Under the pieces are notes generated by a model. The model did not search any database. It had not been told where the DNA came from and saw nothing but the letters and a program-made list of their open reading frames with translations. A stretch of DNA of 64,000 nt from the NCBI GenBank assembly GCA_038380795.1, contig CM076260.1, positions 35,126,634 through 35,190,633 of the forward strand, given 5' to 3'. The stretch is from Pyrocephalus nanus (lineage: Eukaryota > Chordata > Aves > Passeriformes > Tyrannidae). Shown piece by piece: positions 34,183-47,200 of this stretch. Every line of letters starts with the position of its first letter. Within the stretch, counting starts at the first letter, position 1. Both the position numbers and the translations under genes were made by a program.

Positions 34183-37100
34183 TCACAGGACAATAAAGTT
34201 TACCTTGGCATTCCTTAAAGAATATGAGATCCATATTTCCGAGGTCTATCAGCTGTCCAAGTGGAGACTTAGCCTACTCATCCCAGATTTGCTCAGAGTA
34301 TTTTGCAGATAGACTCTGCAGAAGTGCAGACACCAGAGGACACTGGAAGGCAATGAAGGGTGACCAGAGGCTGGAGTGATGAGGCTGTTAGTGGCCAGAG
34401 GCAGCCTCACAATTAGCACAGCATGTGCAAAGAGAAAATAGCCGCCTTTTTCTGTTCAGCACAGTGAAGTCTGAATTTCACCTTGACTCTGTGCTGACCT
34501 AAATCTGCTGCTATTTATGTCGCTAAATAGCCAAGCCTGAGACGGTGCGAAAATGTCTCCTTAACCTTTCAAAACTGGCACACAGGGTTTTATACTTGCC
34601 CTCCACTCCAGGGTTGCTTACAAGGAAGTGCTGTCTGTGACTGCTATAGAGCTGGCCACCATAGGTGAGCTGCTGCCATGGTGTGAGGTTGCTTTACTCA
34701 GTAAGCTGAAGGAAAAGCAAGCACAGGACACTGACCATGCCCTGAAGACATGGTCTAACACTGGAAACTGCAGTGAGCCAGCTCTGTGTTACCTGAAGTC
34801 ATTTAAATGTGCTCTGAACGACCAAGTCACTGGAGATGCTGCTGGCATCCTGCTTTCTCCTCTCTTCTGTTTTGGGAGAATCATTGAACGAGCTCGTGGC
34901 ACATCAAGCATCTCAAGGAGGATAATTGAAGGCAGACCCTATGCTGTTGTCTGCTGTCTGAAGATAAACCAGATGCCCCAGTGGCCACCACAGAGCACAG
35001 ATTCTGCTTGCAGGGAGCAGAGGGATCAACTTCTTCCTTAAGCACCAATTATTTTCATATTTCAGAGTTCCCCAGATTATGACAAAGCAAACAGAAAAGC
35101 CATATCCACTTGTACAAAAAAAAAAAGCATATCTAAAATTATTCCCATGTGTGAAGTGCTGCTGCATGACACTAAGTGCAGCAGACAAACCAGTAACAGT
35201 TAAATCCTGCAGATCCCCATAAAAATGCACAGTACACAAATGCACAGTAAACGAAATGACTGAATTAGAAGCAGAGATAAGTGAAGGACTACACTTTGCT
35301 ACTCTGTGTTCAACATCATTGCCAAAGTGCTGAGGCATTTTGCCACTTTCAGATTAAGGGGATTTTTGCACATTTTCCCCAGTAAAATTTTTGGCAACTG
35401 CTGACTACCTTCTTCTGTCTTGCTGCGTCACTAACAGCCCAGGCTCTTCACTTCAGTTGTGTGGCCCCTGGCTAACTTCCCGATGAAATGCAGACATTAA
35501 TTTATTTTTAAAGTTTCATTTTTACAACTCCTGCTCATAGAGAAATCCCTCTGGCTTCGCTGGTGTGTAGGTGAAATTCACTGGCAGTGAAATCTCCTGA
35601 CAACATATTTGTTGACCAAGGCTTTATAACTACAGAAGGCAGAGTGGTCTGGCAGCAGTACACCTGAACACCCTGAGCTCAGCTCTGCTGCTCTGCTCCA
35701 CAAAGGACTATAGAAAAAGTAGAACAGAATTTAATAAAATTCCTTATTATACTTCAACTTATTTCAGACTGAGCTGTCAAAGATGCTAGCAAAAGAGCTA
35801 ATTGATTTATCATCAGAGGTTTTTTACCCTTAGCAAAAATAACATGTTGATGTTTAAAACAAAGTTTTAGATACTTCCCCCCCATCCCATCCCACCTTTC
35901 CAAACTCTTCTTCAAGTATCTGAACCTGTGTTTTTCTCTAAGATGGTTAGATCTTAGAGGCATCTTCTCTTGACGGGTAGACAGCGGCATAAGGACTAGA
36001 CGTCACTGCTAGACAGAGCATAAGTCAGTGAGGATACTGACTTATTGCAAGTTATTGCAAACTTGGGCTGTCCCTCAGCACCACTACACTTCACCGGTCC
36101 AGATCTTCCCACAGAGGACATAATGTACCACACAGTTAAAGCAAATGTAGATGTACCACAAAAATGCACCTATGAGGACCCAGGATGCCCCTTTGAAGAA
36201 GTTACTTCTTTCTCATGATTCTCCCAATAATTTCATGATTGTTGTGTGATTCAGTTATGGGTGTGAATTCTCACAAGTGTAAGATTAATTCCAAAACTAT
36301 GGTCCACCTGACCCTGGCTTTTCTTTTCCCTTCCTTTCTTGGTTTTCCATGTCCCTTTTCGCATAGACCAGGGACTGGACCATGTAACTATGTCCATGCT
36401 GCCGGGTAACCTTATCTTTCCTCCCACCATTTGAAAATAGCAACAGAAGAGGTGAAAGCCTTCAAAACCAACACAGAAAAAAGCAGGAGAGGATATCTGA
36501 AGAAAGAACCAAATCCCCTATGGAGGCAGGGAACTGACGTGCCTGTGATGTGGCTTTCAACATGTCAGTGCCACAAGAGCACTAGAGAGATCCGCCGTGT
36601 TGCAGTCCTCACGTAGCAAAGGCAAACTTATTTATAATAGACAACATATTGGAAATATAGCCCTGATTAAATCTCTCTGTTCTCTTTCCTTTTTCCTTCC
36701 CCTGTGGCTACCTTGCCATCAGTTTGGCAAATCTTAAGGATTACAGATGTAGCACTAGCATAAACAAAAATATGGCACTTTAGCTGTGCAAGCTGCTTTG
36801 AAGATAAAGACTGACTTTAAATTCCACAATCCTGAGGGCTCTTGTCGCCTTGAAATCTGATTTCAAAGCTCAACACCACTGAAATGTCTTGTTGAGAGTG
36901 ATGACAGCAGGCAGTGAAGTGTACACTGTATTGTCACCACCTGTGATTGGTGGCAAAGTGCATACTTTGGCTACCACATACTGACTCCCTAGCTGTGGGC
37001 TGCCTGTAATAATGCAAACAATAACTGCTGGCTAATTTCAGTCCTGTAAGTGTGGTGATGAAGTATTGCATAAACTCAGAAACCATGAGAGTTAAGTGGA

Positions 37101-37683
37101 TGGGGTCTGTTTTCACTGTTTTCAAGGGGCACAGGGAATAGAGAAAGAGGTGAACACATTCCTCCAATAATGAAAAGCCATCAACTAAGGAAAGTCCAAG
37201 AGGCTATGAGGCTGTAAACACTGACACTTTGCTTGAGGAGGAGCAGTATCTGTGAGAAAATCTCCAGGACCCTACCCTTGGACTACACAATACCCTGCAG
37301 GGCACCGAACAGGAAAAAAAGTCACACAAGAAAAGGATGATTGCTGGGACCCCAGACCTGTTGCCTAGTCACCCCTATGGGAGGAATGTTCCTTACCCTG
37401 CAAAGCATCACAGCTTGGATGGTAATAGGTAGTGGGGGGCCAGGAGGGCCCAGAGATGCTCAAGGCCTATTTTGTTGCTGCACATCCATTGCTCACTTCT
37501 TGAGGAGCAGTGAAGATGTCTGTGAGATGGAAGGAGCTCGGCAGCACTGAGTCTGTGAGAATGTACTTGAGTCTGTGCTGCCGTTGTCTCAGCACCAGGG
37601 CTTCCTGGGGACCTGGAGTATTCACATGGCTAGTAGTGGTGATTTGACTGTTTGTCTCCTCTGACAGTGAAACTGTGGGCTTT
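34183..37683. other. Unique DNA, no gene seen; two weak regulatory candidates
   Basis: The 34490-34560 part (CTATTTATGTCGCTAAATAG, GAGACGGTGCG) and the 35390-35620 part (unique, with CpGs in GCTGCGTCAC, TTCCCGATG, CTTCGCTGG) could be conserved noncoding DNA. A 137-codon + strand frame at 34628-35041 has no recognisable domain. A C-rich run lies near 35877-35883. No gene is supported. Confidence 0.45.
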
Positions 37684-37718
37684 TCCTACTGATTTCAATG
37701 GAAACAGGATTTTGCCCA
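37684..37718. repeat. Palindromic interspersed repeat, half copy 3
   Basis: The sequence CCTACTGATTTCAATGGAAA followed by CAGGATTTTGCCC matches one arm of the family (ACTGACTTCAATGGGAGCAGGATTTTGCCC type). The other arm is missing or unrecognisable. It is a partial, old copy. Confidence 0.5.
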
Positions 37719-40700
37719 TTCCTTTACCTCTGTGTAAATGAATATTGATGACACAAAATTTTGGATGATCTTTAGCTGACAAATTCCTTAGAGGTTTCCT
37801 GAATACTCCCAAGAAGACAGGACAAGTGTCCTCTGACTCAGTTTTAGGAGAAAATCTAAGAGCAATGCAGAAGACCTGCTGTTTGAAAAGCAGGCAGATA
37901 ACCAGCCAAGGCTATCACTATTGACAAGACCAGGACAATAAGGAGTTGGGAGCGACATAATGAGGCTAATGGATATCAGCTCATTGGGCAGTGATAGCTG
38001 ACCTCTTGCTGACGAAATGAACTTGAACTCTTACTTGTCATCAGGAGAATGCAAGATATCTGGGCCTAAATGAGACAGCACCCACAACATAGTTACCATT
38101 ATAACTAAATATTTTTCTTCCAGGATTAAGAGAGTTACTGCTTCTCAGAACTCGTTAGCTCTACCTGTGGAGCCAATGGACATCTTACATCTCTTCCATG
38201 CTTATTCTTCTTCTAGATATGAAAGCCACAAAACCAAAACACATATTCTGTAACTCCAGGGAAACCCACAGTGGGTTGGAAAGTGTGTATTTCTGCTTTA
38301 TCAAAATCTCCAAAAAGTTTTTCAGCACTTCTTTTGATTACAAATGCAATGGTTTTATTTATTCCCTGTAATATGATTAACGTATTTTAGGTGATTTACA
38401 ATAGGCAAAATTTCAGAACCACAGAGTTTGCCATCTCAACAGGTAGGGAGAAGGTGAAGGAAGAAATGCTAAATATTACAAAGGGGATAGACTGTTTTCC
38501 AGTGTCCTTGCTCTTGCCCTTAGTATTCAATACTGCAGAGGGTTAGAAGAGGTGGATAAGGTCCTCATGTGACTGGAGGTCCTATGGCCCAGCGAAGAGG
38601 AAGACTGTGGACAAGGAGGAGCATACAGCTGACCAAACTCCCTAGTATTAAAATACTGAGTAGGGTCAAGGAGTAAAGTAAAACAGAGCAGTGGCAGGGA
38701 ATTTGGGGAATTTAGAGGTAAAACCTTCTAAATTTGCTCACTAAATGTATTACTGCCAGCCAGGAGCCATATGAAATGTAGACAGTGAGGTAAAACAATC
38801 CTGAAGGTTAAAGCACAAGAGAGCTGATCAAATAAAAATTTAAGCTGGGAGCCATGTAGAAGAAAAAATATTTCAACTCAGCCAAAAGGCAAGGAGAAAG
38901 ACCTTGCCGTTTTGGGAATGGCAATCCAAGAAAACACTAACCAATCCTTAGAGCATGAATCAGGGGAACGTGTCCCATGCAATGTGAGCAGAGGTGGCCA
39001 GGTGCTCCATTTTCATGGTTGTGTGCTTGGTATTCAGTGGCCAAGAGTAAATACTGATGATACCAGATACTTCCTTCTTAACAAGCAAAGCCAAACAGCA
39101 ACGAGTTCTGTTTGCTATCAACTTCAAGGAAAAAAAATACTTCATGCTGAAAGTGCAATGCTCTGTTCTCTAAATATGCCAGGCATATTGTGAAGGTCTG
39201 CCAACAGGAATCTTGCATTTCTGCAGTACCTTCACTCTGCTACAAAGAATTGTATCAAGTGTGTGCTAATAAAGTGTCAGTTATTTAACTTTTCGCATGC
39301 AAACAGGACTGCTATTGACTTTTGTGGTACTTGCATTTGTGTGTCTCCCTCACTTTATAGTTTTAAATTATATCAATTAGGATAATGAAAAAATAAGCAA
39401 AAAGCAAAAATCAGTATACTCTCCCATAGATAGTACTTAAAGGGCAAAATTTGTGAACATAGTCTCTTAAGAATAACAATAATATTTAAAGTGGCTTGAA
39501 AATCAAGAAGGTAAAAATAGTTGAGAGCAAACCTGAAGTTAAATAAGTACTTTATTTTTTAAAAATAAATTATTAAACTCTACAATAATCAGCTAGACTG
39601 AAAAACTTCATTTTTTTTTATAAAATGCCAAAGGTTATGACAGTGGCCAATCGTATTCAATGAACTTCTCCAGGGTCAATCAGAAAGTCTCAACAGAGCA
39701 GGAAATGTCACATCAGTTTCCCTAGTGCTCAGGTTGTATTATATATCCCAAACTACTTTTCCTGTGAGAAAAAGCTGACATATTCTCTAAAGAATCTGTT
39801 GAATTTTACTTTTCTTTGCAACCTGAGATTTCATTATGTTTACTTTCCTTCATATTTTCTTATCTTCCTCTAATAACTAGTAAAATTTGGAAGAAAAAAT
39901 TATTTTCCAGTCTCAGGGGTTGGGAACAGCAGAGTAGTTTTCTTAAATCCTAATCTATGATTAGGGCCATTTCAAGTTCCCTAGGAGAATTATTGTCTTC
40001 TGAAATATTTTAAATAGCTAGCTGTCCACAACTTTTCCTTGCCTCAAAAAATGGATATATTATCATTTTAATGTCTACTGCTGCTGCTACTGGGAGCAAT
40101 AAACCTATGTTCTCCCACGGCATATGAATTGATAAGAAATAAATAATACTAAAATATGCCCTGGAATTCTTTTCCATGACAATCTGAGAATGAAGGTAGT
40201 GAACAAACACTGAAAGCCCCACACTGACTCAGCTGTTAAGATGCAGTTCATCTCAACCCACCTTACACATTTTAGTCAGGCATATGGTACAGAACAGTTA
40301 CGTAGAATTGCTCTGAAGAGAGGCAGATGCATTTCCGGAGGCACTTTATCTCTTTATCTTAAGGTGGGGTCAAACCACTCTCAGGAGTACTTGCATCTCC
40401 GTAGAGAGACTTCCATGTAGGCAATGTAACATTTGCTCTTCCATGGCAGAGATTATTTTCACTGGGGATCTGAAGTGAAAACTAATAGGAGCGCTAGAGA
40501 GGCTGGCAGATTTGTCTGCCCCTTTCCAGAAATGTGCTTATATTTCAAGTAGTATTCTTCTATCCACTTTTTCAGTGGTTGGAGAGTTAATTTTCTGACC
40601 AGTTGCTTTTTCTTAGGAAAAATTCTGAATCAAAAAGGCATGACCACAAGTGCTTTTTGACTGCAGGGCTGTCACAGCAAGAAAAAAGGACTATCCCTAC

Positions 40701-41770
40701 TGCTGTGAACATCTGCAGGATCATACAGCTTAATGACAATCTGCATACTTACCTTTCAGTAAGGAATAAATTAGTCCTCCTGCTTGGCTCATATATTGAA
40801 TTTCTTTTACTTCTGGAGATATCTGAAAGGGAGAGAGGCTATGTCAATCGTACTTAACAGAAGGACTTAGTGAGCACTTCAAAAATGCTGTTCTTCAGAA
40901 GGGCTTTGGCTTCCCAAGAAGTGACTCAGAAAAGCATTTGCATCTCTCCATTTGGTAGATCTTAACACCCTGTCAGTAAATACAGGTCTCTGAATTGAAA
41001 GGGAAACATTCTGGAATTCCTACCAAGTAACAGAATTTATTTTCCACACATCATACTTAGCCTTCTACCATGTAACAGAGTAGCACTAAGTGAAATCTGA
41101 CCATGTAACCACTGTGAAAAGGGTACAAACAAAAATTATGTACTTGCTTAGGTTCAACTCACATCAGAAACAATTCAGCTGTCTAACTTATTACTGCATC
41201 ACTTAAACATACAGTAAGTTCAATTACTTGAACTGTTGATGAGCCTTCTGGACAGCCCATAAAACTCTGGGAAACAGGGACCACAAAACTGTGACATAAG
41301 TAACATGCAGATTTGGTATTATCTGTCCAAAGACAGTAAGTGAAAAAAAAGTAGCAAGGGGAATTAATGATTTGGGATATGACCATGGTACAAAATTGAT
41401 TCATTTCTGTCCTTTTGAAATCCTTTTTTGGGAAGTGTTTAAAATTGGTGTGGTACATACAAATACTATCAACCTATGCAGATTAAACATTTCTTTTTCT
41501 GTAGAGGAGATTCCTTTCAGATGAATCATTGCACTTTATGCTTTAGAATTAGAACTTACTTCAATGTAAGTTGAATTTATGCACCTCTTTACTTACAAAT
41601 TTGAGGTAATACTACTGTTTGACTAGCATGGAGAGGAAATACTACATTTAGAAGGGGAAAAGATCAATTTCTGACACGTTTGTCCTCAAATATGTTAAAT
41701 TCTGAGTATAATCCACAAGGAAGAAAGGAAGAAAAGCTTCATTTTGGTCAAGGGCTCTGATATTCAAATA
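37719..41770. other. Unique AT-rich DNA, no gene seen
   Basis: No repeat family, RNA gene or convincing coding frame is visible. Open frames are under about 95 codons and unrecognised. I have nothing else to report here. Confidence 0.6.
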
Positions 41771-41882
41771 TTTGTTGGGTTTTTTTGGTTGGTTGGTGGG
41801 TTTTTTTGTGTGTTTTGTGTGTGTGTGTGTGGGGGGGGGTGTTTGTTTTTTTTGTTCGTTTTTGATTGGCTGGTTGGTCTTT
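41771..41882 (+). repeat. GT-rich low-complexity tract with (GT)n and G9
   Basis: The tract runs through T7 and GGTT repeats, then (GT)n at about 41808-41830, a G9 run (about 41831-41839) and T8. The minus strand therefore reads as a Lys/Pro/Thr/His-rich open frame, which is an artefact. It is a compound simple repeat. Confidence 0.85.
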
Positions 41883-44249
41883 CTTATTGTAAACAATTTT
41901 TTTTAGGTTAGCTTTGTAATTGTAGCACTGTAGTTTAATAATAAATTGCTTGTCATCCACACAAATAGCAAAGTGAATGTGTTAGTAAAATGGCTAATGA
42001 ATATAAACATATTGATTTTTAGAAATATACTTCATGACTTTACTTTAGAAATTCAGTTTCAAATAGAAAAAATAAAGTAGATCTTAGTGCATTAAATTTA
42101 TCGTATCCCATACTGACATAAATTGCTGAAATTTTCACCTACAGGTCAGTTAAGGGGAGGAGGAAGCCTCATAACAAAATTGCAAATGCTTAAAGGTTGT
42201 GCTTTTTGTCAGAAAACATTGCTGAGTCTGCCAGCGGATAAGCTTTGCATTACTCAGAAAGTGATAAATGCTCGCCAATGAATGAACTGATATTTTTTGA
42301 AGGTGCTCTTCTGTCATTAAGGTTTTTATAACATTGATAAACTTGTAATTTTTAGGCATTTGAAGAAAGTTTCATAATCTGAAGAAATATTATCACTGGC
42401 TGCTAAAAATTCCATTGGTCATACATTTGTCTGGCTATGTGAACCTTTCCAGCTGTAACAACAAAAAATAAGTATCTGCATAGATGTATATGGACTTGTA
42501 TTTATACATTGTATAGGTACACATACATTACTTTATGGATAACTCTACTTAGATGTATGTATGTGTGTTTGCATACCATAATAATATTTCTTTCTTCTTT
42601 CTCCAAATAATTTTCACACTCATGTAATTCCACTTAAGCTAAAGACCTTCTATGCTATGAAGTTAGTATGAAAAGAAATTTTACATTAGATAGAATTGGC
42701 TTGATGGTGGATATGTTCAACCAAAAAAAATATTTTTCCTTCATTATGATGCATTATCATTGCCCAGAACAATATTTGGTAAAAAATATTGGTTTAAACA
42801 GGTTTCATTTTGGTTTTTGTTCAGAAAACAATTGTTTTATTACTAGGGGCACCATTAAGTGAAAATAGTCAGTGGAGAAATACAGTCTTTGCTTTGCTAA
42901 GGTTAAAGTTCTTCACTTTATCAGTTTGATTTTATAATTAAAACTGGTTTATTTAGAGTCACAACCTCTCAAAAAGCTAAGAGCAACCAATCTTAAATTT
43001 AAGTGAATAGAAAGACCTTACAGATGCTTTCAAAGATAGCCATCTATTTCCATTGGCCATTTGCTGTAGGAATAGTATTGAAACACTTAAAACTGAGAGA
43101 CCAGTTGAAAGAGTTAGAATGGATCTCATCTCAGGGAAGGATATTGAAAAGATTGACAAAATACGGTATCTTCCAGTCACTGCTCAATAAAGTCAGATAC
43201 TAGCCTGCAGTGTAATGAAATAATACTCAATATATATGGTTTAACAGTTAACAAAGCAAAATTTAAATATTTCTTTTATTTAATTCTACTTCCAGTAGAG
43301 AAACGCATTTGTTTGATTTGTTAAGGTATGGGGACTGGCAGCATTACACAGTTAAGAGCTGAAATACATACCACTGTTAAACACTTCAAAAAAACATACA
43401 CAAGCAAACATACAAATGTTTCATATTTTACAAAAGCAAGCTGGAATGTCTTTCCAGGACCATTATTGAATAAATAAACAGTGTTAGAAATAAGCATGTA
43501 ACTTCTCGTGTATCTGACACAAGCAATTTTCAGATAATCTATTCCTATATTTGCCATTACCATCATCCCTTACATTTATTTCCAATAAAACATCAAGACA
43601 TAGAACATCTAGAATTAGTGTTATGTTTATCCTTGATCTAAACGTGTTTGACAATGCCTATAGATATTTCATGTTGTCAGTGATGACAGTTTTGCTTGCT
43701 AGAAGTATTTGATTGAGGTGCATTTACCAGCATTCAATTTGGCAAAGTGGAATAGATATTTCCCCTTGTACAGGGCAAGTGTGTTACAAGCACTAGACCA
43801 CAGATTGTGCCTCCTCAGCTAGAAGATGGGTGATCAAGAGTGATCCCCCTGAGATATAGCCAATGGTTTTCAACATGCCTGAAGGGTAGGGACACAAGCT
43901 GGGTACCCAGGAAAACTAGGGGAGACTGATTAACATGATGACACTGGCCTCAAGAGACCTTCAGGACTTGGGACTGTGCTGTCTTAAAGTTGGTCTGGTA
44001 ACACAGCATCCTCATTAGAGCTTCTCTCCAAGTGTTCATGGTCTGCATGTAATGCCAAGGGCATGGATTGTTGATATGCCCAGGGTAAAACATGTAAAAA
44101 TTTAATTACTGGGGGAATAAAATGCATTTTTTCAGACAGGGAAATGAAAATACTTGAGAAAAAAAAACACATTTCAAAAGCTAAGTATTACCAATTGCAC
44201 ATGATTGGATAGGAGATTTGAATAAATTTCAATATTTACTGTTTTGCCC
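41883..44249. other. Unique AT-rich DNA, no gene seen
   Basis: Strongly AT-rich sequence with short frames only. The 43003-43203 frame (66 codons) is not recognisable. Nothing is supported. Confidence 0.6.
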
Positions 44250-44267
44250 TTTTTTTTTTTTTTTTTT
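44250..44267 (+). repeat. Poly-T tract (18 T)
   Basis: A simple homopolymer with no adjacent retroposon signature. Confidence 0.9.
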
Positions 44268-47200
44268 AAATTTAAAGTAATTACTGACTGGTACTTGTAT
44301 ATTTCTCCTAAGATAATGTAGGAGGTGCAAGGGGAACATACAACTTTTAATCACTTCAGTTCCCAGCAGGAAAATTCTCTTCTTTATATACAGTATGTCT
44401 GAGAAAGAGCAGTTAAATATACCTAACTTATAGTACATACATATAGCAAAGAATATATTTTATTTTGCTACTTGGAGTCTGTTTTTACCTATGGCAAGAA
44501 CTGTGATTTTCATAGACTTTCCTAAACACAACTGTACAAATTTACATATAAAAGAACTCACTTTATGGCTTTTGTAAGTCTACAGAAAGTTTTTACAGCA
44601 CATTTCCTCCCATTTGCCATGCTCACCTCTAGCTTCACACACATCAAATAATGAAGTTTTCTTATCCTGCAATAGATGTTTAGATCTGCATAGGCTTGAT
44701 TGTTCTGCTTCATGAACTGATTCGACTCCCATACGGACTGCCACTCGCAGGGGGAAAAAAGAAATTAGTTGTTCTGCTGTTTATTTTTGAGGAATGTCTT
44801 TTCTAACTCGGCACCACCAGAAAGATTGCTGTTATCAGTGCTTAAATACCAGTCACTCCCTTATGAAGCAAGAAAAGATACACTGAGCGGTCCCAGAGAC
44901 TAAGGAAACTTTGGCATTTCATCTAGAATTTCACTGTCAAGCTCACTATCTGCTGGGCCCTCATAGATAAACAGTAGATAGGAGCTCACAACACATTCCT
45001 TTCATGTTCACTAATTTCAGAAAGAGACTCTGCAGTCTAACACCAGCACATCCCTTGAAGTCCTATCTCTCTGCTTGTATCTTTGGCAGCCGTGAAGTAA
45101 TTAGTAAAACAGAGCAAAGATATTTTACACCACTCCATCCACTTGGCTCTGCCAACTTGAACAAACACTGTAAGTTTTGGCTGGGAATGGCATCTCACAC
45201 TCTGTGCTTGGGTTATAAATCCCTATTTACATCTGAAATTCTTTAAAATTAGTTAGGACCTAAACTATAACTTCAAAAGATAAAGGACTCTTGCTATGGT
45301 AATTTATTGCTTTAGGAACTAAGCAAGCTTATCTCCTTTGTATATAATGGAAGTTTAAGACAACATATTAAAAATGAAATTAAGATAGAATCATGTTATC
45401 TCTGCCTCGTCTTATTGAAATTGAATAAGATACTGTGCAAAAGTAAAGTTTCTTTATTGCTAATATAGGAGGTTTTTTTCTTTAAAAGATATTTTCCCTT
45501 TTTTTCTTGTTAATCTTCATAAAGCACTCTCTCCTTCTGGACTAGATTTTGCCACCCTCATTCAGAATAACAGACTTGTCACAAATGGTCTGGCTGTTTG
45601 CAGTTGGTCTGTGTCTAAAATGATGTGCTGCTCAATAAGAGCAGAATCACAGTCAAGGAAGGACCTACATCTTCATTTTCAATAAGGTGTTGGGAGTACT
45701 ACATATACACAAATTGCATTGTAATGTATTGTAATGTAAGGTATTGTAATACAACTCTGACACTGCACGTAACAGATGCTTGCACCTCTAAAGGTATTGC
45801 TTGGCTAAGTGGCTAAGCATTAAAACTTTCCTGCTTTGTAAGTCAGTGAGAGAAATACTGTTGCAACTTTGTATGACTATGTAAGACTCTAGGGATTGAA
45901 TCCAAGCCTCAAATAAGTAGCTTCCATCTTTCCTGATGATTTTGGCCTGAATTAGTGAGTCAATGGTAGTGCTTGAGGTATACTGAAGTCATAAAAGTGT
46001 TATAACTGGAAAATGGATTAGCTTCCACCAAATATTTAATTTGTAAACATGATGAATGTATCATCCTGAAATTTCAGGGCAAATCTACCCATGCTGCAGA
46101 TCTGAAAAGAAGGAAATAAAAGCGAAACATAAAAAAATCTCTCAAGTTACTATAAAGAGAACCTGAGGAATGGCATTAGAGGGGGCTTAACACTATTTTA
46201 AACTTGCTTTTGTGCAACTATTGGGTCCAAATTCAGTACAGGTAGATGCAGATATCTTCTGCAGAAGAAAAGCCACATTTTTCCTAGACAATTTTGACTT
46301 TCATTAGTATAAAATGTTAAAAAAGTTAAGAATCCCATTGCTACTGAAAGCCAATACATTATGGGCTACTTGCTATACCACTTACACCATCCTAAAAGTT
46401 GCAGGGCTACTTTGTCACCCTCAAATTTCTGAAGTGAGAGAGATAACGGTACTGCAGAGCCATTCCTTCTAGGTCATCTGGAAAAGCATTCCCCTGGCAA
46501 GATGCCAGTTCCAAAGTCTTGTCACACCTCTGACTTCTCTGTGTAAATAGCGCAGGAATTTGTGTGCTTCCCTTTTATTCTGTGAGATGGGAGGGCAGTG
46601 GTATTTACTGGTGTAAATGAGGAGATGGCTGAAGTTTGGTGGCAGCCTGAGTCACTCCGTCCAGTGTTCATCTAAAAATGCTTAACAATCTTGTACCAAA
46701 CACCCTGCATTAAAAAAAGAAAAAGCCCCAACCCTCAACCAGCAGATAATTCTTTCATCTCCTTCTGATGACTCTAGTCTATAATGGATTGCTTGTTTTA
46801 AAGTATTGCAAATCAAGTCACAAGTCTGCAGTGACAAATCCTTTTTCTTCTCTGATACAGTCCATCTGAGCAGGGTACTGTACATTCAGATCTTCAGGAA
46901 AACCTTCTGAATTGAAAACACAAAATGAGACTCAGAGACTGCTTCATACATCACCTTGCCCCTCAACTCCATTAAGTAGAAGGTAAAGAGTCACCTACAA
47001 TGAATGAGCTTGCCACGATCTTGCTGTCTTTTATTTGCTGTCCATTTTAAAGTAGGGATTAAGACTGGACAATAAAACCCTCTGTTGAAATTTAGAAAGA
47101 CTGTTCTCAATCTGATTTCAGTCATTAGAAATCTTTAACCACCCTGCAACCCTCTCCACCTAACCCTCTCCACAGGAGAGAAGGAAGATATTGCTCAGGA

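Noticed and set aside
34628..35041. 137-codon + strand open frame
   Set aside because: No recognisable domain and no splice or promoter context; length is compatible with chance.
45717..45752. Three short ATTGTAATGT tandem units
   Set aside because: Too short and too AT-rich to be more than slippage.
46570..46640. TTTACTGGTGTAAATGAGGAG resembling another sauropsid palindromic repeat
   Set aside because: Only one short arm matches; the partner arm was not found.
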